The position numbers were made by a program, and so were the translations under genes. The notes below the pieces were generated by a model, which was not told the origin of the DNA, made no database searches, and saw only the letters and a program-made list of their open reading frames with translations. Shown in pieces: positions 7,226 to 12,334 of a DNA stretch of 12,334 bases (positions are counted from its first letter, which is position 1; each line of letters starts with the position of its first letter). Source of the DNA: Spirochaetaceae bacterium (lineage in GTDB: Bacteria > Spirochaetota > Spirochaetia > SZUA-6 > Fen-1364); the NCBI GenBank assembly GCA_003154555.1, contig PMDT01000391.1:1-12334 (forward strand), read 5' to 3'.

Positions 7226-8260
7226 CTACGCGGCGGGGAATCGAAGCGTGATCGTCGTACCCGCGCCCGGCAGGCTTTCCGCGAGGAACGACCCGCGGTG
7301 CTCTTCCATCGTGGTCCGCACGATCGTGAGCCCGAGGCCGGCTCCACCGGCATGCGCGCCGCGGGCACGATCGCCGCGGAAGAATGGCTCCGTGATGTGG
7401 GGAAGGTCGGCCGGTTCGATTCCCATACCGGTATCGGAGACGCTCAGGGTGACGTGGCCGCCCGCGCGGTGGACGCGTACCGTCACCTCGCCGCCGGCGC
7501 GGGTGTAGGCCAGGGCGTTTTCCAGCACATTGAACAGTGCCCGCTCGATGGCAAAGGGGTTGCCGCTGATGCATGCCGCGGCGTCGGCGTCCGTCACCAG
7601 CCGGATGCCCGCGGATTCGGCGCGGCGCGCCAGCTTCGCTGTGAGGGCGCGCGCGGTCTGCGCGAGATCGATCTTCACCATTGGCACGGCCGCCGCCGCG
7701 CCCGGGGAGCCGCTGCGCGCAAGATCGAGCATCTGCTCCACCATCGTCGACATCCGCGCGATCTCCTCCAGGGAGCTCTCGATCACCTGGCGCGCGTCGC
7801 TCTCCATGCCCCCGGCGCGAAGCGCGACCTCCGCCTCGCTCCGCATGACCGCGAGGGGCGTGCGCAGGTCGTGGGCGGCGTTGGCGTAGAACTTCTGCTC
7901 CGCCTCGACGGCAACCCGGATCGGTCGGAGCGTCCTCGTGGCAAGCAGCCAGCTCAAGGCGCCGGCAACAACGATCGTGATGATGTCCGCCAGGATGATC
8001 GTGCGGCCCAGCGATTCGAGGTATTCGGCGACGCCCGGCTGATCCTCGAGGCCGCCTTCTGGTCGAAGCCCCGCCACCGATCGCCGGTGGTCGATGTTTT
8101 CCACATCGTGAGTGTGAAACTCGTACAGCGACGCGCTCAGGAGAACCACGATGGCGACGATGATCGCCAGGTAGAGGAAGGAGAGCTTGCGGCGCGCCGC
8201 GCGGAACCGCTCAGCGCTTGAACCTGTATCCCGTGCCACGGAGCGTCTCGATGCGATCAT
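7226..8260 (-). CDS. Two-component sensor histidine kinase
   Basis: A 344-residue membrane kinase. TM1 is at about 25-46, a short extracytosolic sensor at about 47-86, and TM2 at about 87-107. The phospho-acceptor helix carries AAHDLRTPL (His130), the N box LFNVLENALAYT ends at Asn248 plus flank, G1 is DTGMGI (276-281) and G2 GAGLGL (306-311). Only about 23 residues lie between TM2 and His130 (TLRPI...EAEQKFYANAAH). A full HAMP domain is therefore missing, as in a known class of short-linker kinases. The sensor loop has three histidines (49, 51, 58) among acidic residues. I chose the ATG at 8260, with AGGA 4 nt upstream (8265-8268), which overlaps the regulator gene by 50 bp. A GTG at 8239 is an alternative without a ribosome site. 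The signal sensed is unknown. Confidence 0.9.
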   Translation of the reverse strand: MIASRRSVARDTGSSAERFRAARRKLSFLYLAIIVAIVVLLSASLYEFHTHDVENIDHRRSVAGLRPEGGLEDQPGVAEYLESLGRTIILADIITIVVAGALSWLLATRTLRPIRVAVEAEQKFYANAAHDLRTPLAVMRSEAEVALRAGGMESDARQVIESSLEEIARMSTMVEQMLDLARSGSPGAAAAVPMVKIDLAQTARALTAKLARRAESAGIRLVTDADAAACISGNPFAIERALFNVLENALAYTRAGGEVTVRVHRAGGHVTLSVSDTGMGIEPADLPHITEPFFRGDRARGAHAGGAGLGLTIVRTTMEEHRGSFLAESLPGAGTTITLRFPAA

Positions 8261-8885
8261 TGCTTCCTGCTTCCGCCAGCTTCCGGCGCACGTTCTTGAC
8301 GTGCACCTCCACGACATTGCTGCCCGCGTCGAACTCCTGGTCCCAGAGCCGCCGCGTGATCTGCTCCCGGGTGAGCACCTGTCCCGCATGGCGCATGAGG
8401 AGCTCCAGGAGCCCGAACTCCTTTGCCGTCATGGGGACCACCGTTCCCGCAACCCTGATCTCGCGCGTGCCGGGGTCGAGCTCGATCTCCCCTTCGCGCA
8501 GCGTCATCTGCACCGGTCCCCGCGGTCTTCGCAGGAGCGCCCGGATCCGCGCGGCAAGCTCATCGAAGGAGAATGGCTTCGTGAGGTAGTCATCCGCGCC
8601 CGCGTCCAGCCCATGCACGCGATCCGATACCCCGTCTCGCGCGGTGAGCATCAGGATCGGCACGATGCGCCCTGAAGAGCGGATCGATCGGCAGAGTGCG
8701 ACCCCGTCCCCATCCGGCAGCATCCTGTCGAGCAGGATCGCGTCGTAGTCGTCACTCATCATGGAGAGAAGCGCGCGCGCGTCCGCTGCGCTACCCGCGG
8801 CGTCAACGGCGTACCCCTCCTGTTGGAGACCTTTCTTCAGCGATGCCGCGAGCTTTTCATTGTCCTCGACGACCAGGAGCCGCAT
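8211..8885 (-). CDS. OmpR/PhoB-family response regulator
   Basis: A 224-residue regulator. The receiver domain (1-118) has E7-D8, the phosphorylation site Asp53 in LLDRMLPDGDG, Thr81 and Lys103 (LTKPF). A winged-helix DNA-binding domain (about 127-222) has LTREQITRRLW, SNVVEVHVKNVRRKL and the terminal RGTGYRFKR. It is the partner of the overlapping kinase gene and likely controls nearby genes, with the flavin electron-transfer unit downstream and the divergent peptidase as first candidates. The start at 8885 (MRLLVVEDNE) matches the family. The frame is open 35 codons further upstream, but those residues do not fit a receiver domain. No ribosome site precedes the ATG, and the -10-like element ends only 6 nt before it. 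Confidence 0.93.
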   Translation of the reverse strand: MRLLVVEDNEKLAASLKKGLQQEGYAVDAAGSAADARALLSMMSDDYDAILLDRMLPDGDGVALCRSIRSSGRIVPILMLTARDGVSDRVHGLDAGADDYLTKPFSFDELAARIRALLRRPRGPVQMTLREGEIELDPGTREIRVAGTVVPMTAKEFGLLELLMRHAGQVLTREQITRRLWDQEFDAGSNVVEVHVKNVRRKLAEAGSNDRIETLRGTGYRFKR

Positions 8886-8891
8886 GAAGAA

Positions 8892-8920
8892 AAGATACCA
8901 TGTTGACTTCGACCATTCCA
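8892..8920 (-). promoter_or_regulatory. Candidate extended -10 promoter of the regulator gene
   Basis: Minus strand TATCTT (8892-8897) preceded by TGG, an extended -10. The -35 at 17 nt (TGGAAT, 8915-8920) is poor. The hexamer ends 6 nt before the ATG at 8885, so a start at the usual distance would give a leaderless mRNA. Confidence 0.45.
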
Positions 8921-8931
8921 CCGCGTAACAT
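8903..8931 (+). promoter_or_regulatory. Candidate promoter of the M15-type peptidase gene
   Basis: TTGACT (8903-8908), a spacer of 17 nt, TAACAT (8926-8931). The -10 ends 6 nt before the GTG at 8938, predicting transcription from or next to the start codon. It overlaps the opposing regulator promoter. Confidence 0.5.
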
Positions 8932-8937
8932 CCTGCA

Positions 8938-9867
8938 GTGTTTCGCCTTGTTCTGCTGACCCTGCTCGTAGCAGCGCTTCTCCCTGGCATCCCGTTTCAT
9001 AAAAACCATGAGAGTATGACGGCCGCGCCGCTGACGCCGCCCCCGCCGGGCGAGCGTGAGATGCAGGCCCTGGCGGCGGCATGGCCCGACAGGATCACGC
9101 AGAGCGCCCTGCGGGACGGCGACTGGATGGTGCTGCTCGGGGATGAGTGGTTTGCCTGGGCCAATGGCCGCATGCTCCCGGAAGGAGATCGGGGCGACTG
9201 GGAGAAATACGCCCCCATGAACTTTTATCGCTACCCTTTGGAGCTCCCCCCGCTTGCGCCCCTGGACGAAACTGAGGCTGCCGCGCTGCGAAGTCGGGTG
9301 AAGCGGGAGCAGCTCGATCCGCCCCAAAGAAACGAGCAGTTCCTCGGCGCCCTGCTGCACGCGCAGGACCGTCAATCGACTGTTGCCCGCATGGTGTACA
9401 TGCAGATCGCGGGCTTCTCCGTCACGGTGCATGAGAGCATCAGGGACCATCTCCTTCACGTCTCGTCGGAATTGGCAATACTGCGCGGGTCGGACGCCGA
9501 GGTAGCGGCGTATCTTCGCGGCCTGCGGGAGATGGACGGGTTCAATTACCGGTTCGTCGAAGGGACGCGCACGCGCAGCCTCCACAGCTACGGGCTTGCG
9601 ATCGACATGATCCCGAAAAGCTACGGCGGCAAACACGCTTACTGGCAGTGGGCGATGAGCAGGGTGAGCGATTGGTGGACGATTCCGTATTCCCAGCGGT
9701 GGATGCCGCCGCTGGCATTTGTGAAAGCCTTCGAGCGCGAAGGTTTCGTCTGGGGAGGCAAGTGGCTCTTCTTCGATACGATGCATTTCGAATACAGGCC
9801 CGAAATCCTTATGCTCGCCGCCGAAGATGAACCCCCCGTCAGCTCGACGGGTCCGCAGGGGCGCTAA
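8938..9867 (+). CDS. Exported M15-type D-Ala-D-Ala carboxypeptidase-like protein
   Basis: A 309-residue protein with an N-terminal signal or anchor segment (2-20), a proline-rich stretch (31-37) and a C-terminal peptidase domain of the M15 (VanY/endolysin-like) family. The zinc-site pattern is LHSYGLAIDM, with His216 and Asp223, and DTMHFEYRPE, with Asp280, His283 and Glu285. The intervening FEREGFVWGGKW is typical of the M15C-like group. It should cleave peptidoglycan stem peptides outside the cytoplasmic membrane. The middle part (about 60-195) is not recognised. The start is a GTG at 8938, chosen because it gives the signal segment; the next ATG (codon 27) would remove it. No ribosome site precedes the GTG. 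Its TAA overlaps the stop of the convergent ATPase gene by 4 bp. The catalytic domain call is firm; the exact bond cut is unknown. Confidence 0.85.
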   Translation: MFRLVLLTLLVAALLPGIPFHKNHESMTAAPLTPPPPGEREMQALAAAWPDRITQSALRDGDWMVLLGDEWFAWANGRMLPEGDRGDWEKYAPMNFYRYPLELPPLAPLDETEAAALRSRVKREQLDPPQRNEQFLGALLHAQDRQSTVARMVYMQIAGFSVTVHESIRDHLLHVSSELAILRGSDAEVAAYLRGLREMDGFNYRFVEGTRTRSLHSYGLAIDMIPKSYGGKHAYWQWAMSRVSDWWTIPYSQRWMPPLAFVKAFEREGFVWGGKWLFFDTMHFEYRPEILMLAAEDEPPVSSTGPQGR

Positions 9868-11588
9868 TCCGGGGATTGGACCGAGCTGAGGAGCCTTTCC
9901 GCGCCTTCCTGGAACGCCGCCGCGGCTGAACGATAGTCGAATCCCACGATCACGCTGAGGCCGCTGTAAAGCGATTCGTGAAGGAATGCGGCGAGCAGCT
10001 TCAGGTAGGGCCGTCCGTCTATCCGGGATGCCCCATCCACGATCACGAGGCCGTTCAGGTCCAGTGCGCGCGCGACCGCGGAGACCTGGCGCATGACCAG
10101 CGCATGGATCGTGCCCAGGGCCTTCAGGTAGCGCTGCCGGTACAGTGGATCGCGCTCCACGAGCGTGCGAATCTGTCGGAATCGGTCCCGTACCTTGCGG
10201 CCCTTCTGATTGACCCGGCGTGGAATCAGGCCCCTGAGCACGGTGACGAGCGTCCGGGACTGGAAAAGCTTGTGCAGAGAGAAATAGAACAACAGGAGGA
10301 TGCCCTGGTTGCGCATAAGACCGCTGCCGCGCGCAGCGCGGTTGAGGATGACCAGGAATCTGCCCAGCTCGCGGTCAATCGCCTTGTCCGCACCCGGGGG
10401 AAGGCGGTTGCCGAACGGGCCCCGCGCCTCCTCCCAACGGCGTATCTGTTCGGCGACCAGGTCTTCCATGCGCTGCATTTCCCGTCGCAGCCCGCTCTGC
10501 CTGACCTTGAGGAGGAAATCCTGCAGGGCCGCGGTTTCGGCCGCATCAAAGACATGCACAGGTTTTTCCGTTTCCTTTCCCGCAACGGCGGCCATGGCGA
10601 CGCCGAAATAGCTGTCCAGCTCGGCAAGGTACGCCGCAGGATCTTTCATGGAGGGGTTGCTGTGGACGTACGAGGTGACCATGTCGAGGATGCGCGCGGG
10701 GATGCCTGTTTTTTTCGCCGCCTGCATGAGGAGCCGCCGCTGCGCATATTCCAGGGCATCGCGCATCGATTTCAGCACGTGGATGGCAGGGCTGGGCTCC
10801 CCCTGGAGCAGGTCAAGGGCGGGGTCCTCCGGCACGAAGGCGAAATCGCGGAGGAATACAGTCTCGTCTGAGGACAGGCGATCCTCCTCCTGCACAAGGC
10901 GATTGTAGTTTCCCGCCACGTCGCTGGGATGAAACCCATCCTTCAGCCTGCGCGAATAGCGGTTGTGCCAGAGGTGAACGAGGGTACCCGGGTAGAGGCG
11001 CAGGACTTCCTTCACGTAGGCGCCGGCAGATGCGTGCGCAGTCGGCTCGGGGTTCGTTACGAGCACGAGCCTCTTCATGAACGGCACGTACGCCAGGTTG
11101 TCGTCATAGCTCATGCCCGCCGGCATGTCGAATATCAGGATGTCATAGCGGCCGTCGATCTCCGCGAGGTGCCGGCCGTAGATCATCTCCATGATTCTCC
11201 GTGCTTCTGCGGGATCGAGCTTCTGGAAAGGGAAAAGTATCTCAAGACCCTTGAAGACGGGAAGGATGAACGACGCAAGCCCGTCGGACGGCGACGTGTC
11301 GCGCGCCTTGAGCACCTGTTCGGATTCGTAGATGTCCAGGAGCGAGGCGACGTCGGAAAGCGGGTCCAGGTCGGCCAGCCCGACACGCAGGCCTTTGCGC
11401 GCATAGTAGATGGCGAGGTTGCACGCCGTGATCGTCTTTCCGACGCCTCCCTTGCCCGAGCTCACGGCAACGGACTTGCCGACGACCCGGCGCAGCGACG
11501 CCTGGTCGGAACCCGCAAGAAGCCGCCGCGCGGTGTCTGAAAGGGATCCCGCGGGTCCTCGCCCGCGCTCCACCACGGCGCGCGTCAC
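9864..11588 (-). CDS. MinD/ParA-like (SIMIBI) ATPase with long C-terminal extension
   Basis: A 574-residue protein. The deviant Walker A SGKGGVGKT (44-52), with signature Lys46 and Lys51, is followed by ADLDPLSD (72-79), in the switch I / Walker A' position, and by YDILIFDMPAG (148-158) as Walker B. The ATPase region ends near 290. About 280 more residues follow, with charged helices (about 350-390), a helical region (about 405-510), and a final segment, LNGLVIVDGASRIDGRPY to SVIVGFDYRSAA, that I do not recognise. MinD/ParA/FlhG proteins are usually 250-300 residues. The start is the GTG at 11588, with GGAGGAGA 3 nt upstream, 13 nt after the stop of the PilZ-type gene; codons further upstream are shadow of that gene. 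The pairing suggests a positioning or motility role under cyclic-di-GMP control, but that is inference. Confidence 0.82.
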   Translation of the reverse strand: MTRAVVERGRGPAGSLSDTARRLLAGSDQASLRRVVGKSVAVSSGKGGVGKTITACNLAIYYARKGLRVGLADLDPLSDVASLLDIYESEQVLKARDTSPSDGLASFILPVFKGLEILFPFQKLDPAEARRIMEMIYGRHLAEIDGRYDILIFDMPAGMSYDDNLAYVPFMKRLVLVTNPEPTAHASAGAYVKEVLRLYPGTLVHLWHNRYSRRLKDGFHPSDVAGNYNRLVQEEDRLSSDETVFLRDFAFVPEDPALDLLQGEPSPAIHVLKSMRDALEYAQRRLLMQAAKKTGIPARILDMVTSYVHSNPSMKDPAAYLAELDSYFGVAMAAVAGKETEKPVHVFDAAETAALQDFLLKVRQSGLRREMQRMEDLVAEQIRRWEEARGPFGNRLPPGADKAIDRELGRFLVILNRAARGSGLMRNQGILLLFYFSLHKLFQSRTLVTVLRGLIPRRVNQKGRKVRDRFRQIRTLVERDPLYRQRYLKALGTIHALVMRQVSAVARALDLNGLVIVDGASRIDGRPYLKLLAAFLHESLYSGLSVIVGFDYRSAAAAFQEGAERLLSSVQSPD

Positions 11589-11591
11589 GCG

Positions 11592-11599
11592 TCTCCTCC
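11592..11599 (-). promoter_or_regulatory. Ribosome binding site fixing the GTG start of the MinD-like gene
   Basis: GGAGGAGA, with the GGAGG core 6 nt from the GTG at 11588. It decides this start over the longer in-frame opening to 11783, which runs inside the PilZ-type gene. Confidence 0.8.
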
Positions 11600-11601
11600 G
11601 C

Positions 11602-12334
11602 TCACAGGATCTCCAGCGGCGGGGGCGGGGCGCCGCCTTCCCACGTGCCTTCCATGCTCGCATCGAAGGGCTTGCCATAGAGGTATTCGAAAAGGAACCG
11701 GAAATCCTCCTCCTCGATCTTGAGAAAGAGCACGCCGAAGTATGAGTTCTCCGCGTCCTTGAACTTCCGCATGATCCTTCCACCCACGAGGATTGTGCGC
11801 CTGTCCGTTTTCACGGTGAGCTCGAGATCGGTGTGCACGAGCAGCTCCTTGATGAGATCCGCCGCCGTGTGCGCGAAGAGAAGTCCGGATGCGCTCATGT
11901 CGATGATGGGGGCCTCGTAGCGCCTCTCCGTGCTGTTCTCCACCTTGAAGTAGCCGTTGGTGACAAGCGAAAAGCAGAGGATCTTGGCGAACTGCTGCAC
12001 GTACTCCATGAGGTCCCGCGAGATGCGTTCACGACGCGCCGCCGTGTTCCAGACGTGGATATAGCCGACGACGTATTCGTTGTAGAGCATCGGGCACCAG
12101 AGCTCCGCAACAATCTCCTTTTTCGTCTTCTCATACAGAATGTTGCCCAGCTTGCTGGTGATGACGTAGGGCTGGACCCCCTCTTCCTCCTCCAGCTTGA
12201 TGAGCTCCCCCTTCGTGACGACGCGTTCGTCGGGAAAGGGGTCGCGCACGGGGAAATCATCCGCCGTGGAGGGGATCCACAGGCACTTCCCCGTCCGCAC
12301 GATCGTTTTTTCCTCCCACGAGCGGGGCATCTTG
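11602..12334 (-). CDS. GAF-like plus PilZ domain protein, probably 5'-truncated by window edge
   Basis: At least 242 residues are visible from the ATG at 12330. The preceding codon (AAG) is open, so the true start may lie outside the window. Residues about 50-125 look like the end of a GAF-type domain (AELWCPMLYNEYVVGYIHVW, then an amphipathic helix to CFSLV). Residues about 130-225 are a PilZ domain: ERRYEAPIIDMSASGLLF (135-152) with the DMSASG motif at 144-149, then GGRIMRKF and YFGVLFLKIEEEDFRFLFEYLYGK. PilZ domains usually bind cyclic di-GMP through RxxxR plus (D/N)xSxxG. Here Arg136-Arg137 are present but the second arginine position is Ala or Pro. The C-terminal tail has four prolines (235-238). 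The MinD-like gene starts 13 nt downstream, so they are likely one operon. PilZ is fairly sure, GAF less so. Confidence 0.8.
   Translation of the reverse strand, partial: KMPRSWEEKTIVRTGKCLWIPSTADDFPVRDPFPDERVVTKGELIKLEEEEGVQPYVITSKLGNILYEKTKKEIVAELWCPMLYNEYVVGYIHVWNTAARRERISRDLMEYVQQFAKILCFSLVTNGYFKVENSTERRYEAPIIDMSASGLLFAHTAADLIKELLVHTDLELTVKTDRRTILVGGRIMRKFKDAENSYFGVLFLKIEEEDFRFLFEYLYGKPFDASMEGTWEGGAPPPPLEIL

Noticed and set aside
7193..8221. Plus-strand open frame of 342 codons opposite the histidine kinase
   Set aside because: It has low-complexity Arg/Gly/Ala-rich composition and no motif, while the opposite strand has every kinase box in order.
8857..9786. Minus-strand open frame of 309 codons opposite the M15-type peptidase
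   Set aside because: The plus strand carries a signal segment and the zinc-site motifs. The minus frame has no recognisable domain and would run through the divergent promoters.
9835..9851. Hairpin CCCGTC-AGCTC-GACGGG near the end of the peptidase gene as terminator
   Set aside because: It lies within the coding region and has no T tract on either strand.
9978..10871. Plus-strand open frame of 297 codons opposite the MinD-like gene
   Set aside because: It has no motifs and is antisense to a continuous ATPase reading frame with a strong ribosome site.
11589..11783. Extension of the MinD-like protein by 65 residues upstream
   Set aside because: It lies mostly inside the PilZ-type gene in a shifted frame and is Arg/Ser-rich. 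The GTG at 11588 has an excellent ribosome site.

Overview
The window looks like ordinary chromosomal sequence from a GC-rich Gram-negative bacterium. There are no insertion sequences, phage genes or CRISPR arrays. A Maf/DUF115-type protein, a GAF-like plus PilZ protein beside a MinD-like ATPase, and a membrane-anchored parvulin foldase are a combination I associate with Spirochaetota. That placement is tentative: no single marker here proves it, and the lepA fragment would be the best gene to test it. The dedicated tRNA-Pro(CGG) and heavy use of G/C third positions fit a GC-rich genome.

Layout. (1) 1-759 (+) is the 3' part of lepA (elongation factor 4). Its end overlaps by 12 bp the end of a convergent two-gene unit on the minus strand: a PpiD/SurA-like anchored peptidyl-prolyl isomerase (2371-3936) followed 6 nt later by a Maf/DUF115 glycosyltransferase-like protein (748-2364). 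(2) 3988-4159 is a divergent intergenic region with two good sigma70-type promoters, one for the foldase gene and one for a tRNA-Asp(GTC)/tRNA-Pro(CGG) pair (4160-4372). (3) 4420-7129 (-) is a three-gene unit: an exported single-domain FMN-binding protein, a leaderless ApbE flavin transferase, and a fusion of an NqrB/RnfD-type membrane domain to a ferredoxin-reductase-like FAD/NAD(P)H domain. Each start overlaps the previous stop by four bases. (4) 7226-8885 (-) is an OmpR-family response regulator and its histidine kinase, directly upstream of the flavin genes. (5) 8938-9867 (+) is an exported M15-type peptidase, divergent from the regulator and separated from it by 52 bp. (6) 9864-12334 (-) is a GAF-like/PilZ protein followed by a MinD/ParA-like ATPase with a long unfamiliar C-terminal region.

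How the parts work together (inference). Region 3 can be read as a minimal transmembrane electron conduit. Cytosolic NAD(P)H would reduce the FAD of the reductase domain, electrons would cross the membrane through the NqrB/RnfD-like domain, and they would reach the FMN attached by ApbE to Thr113 of the exported carrier. No terminal reductase is encoded here. The adjacent two-component system is the natural candidate regulator, and three near-identical 10-base repeats lie in the leader region of the flavin genes. Region 6 suggests a cyclic-di-GMP-related protein paired with a polarity or positioning ATPase.

No gene-free stretch exceeds 300 bases; the longest is 172 bases (3988-4159).
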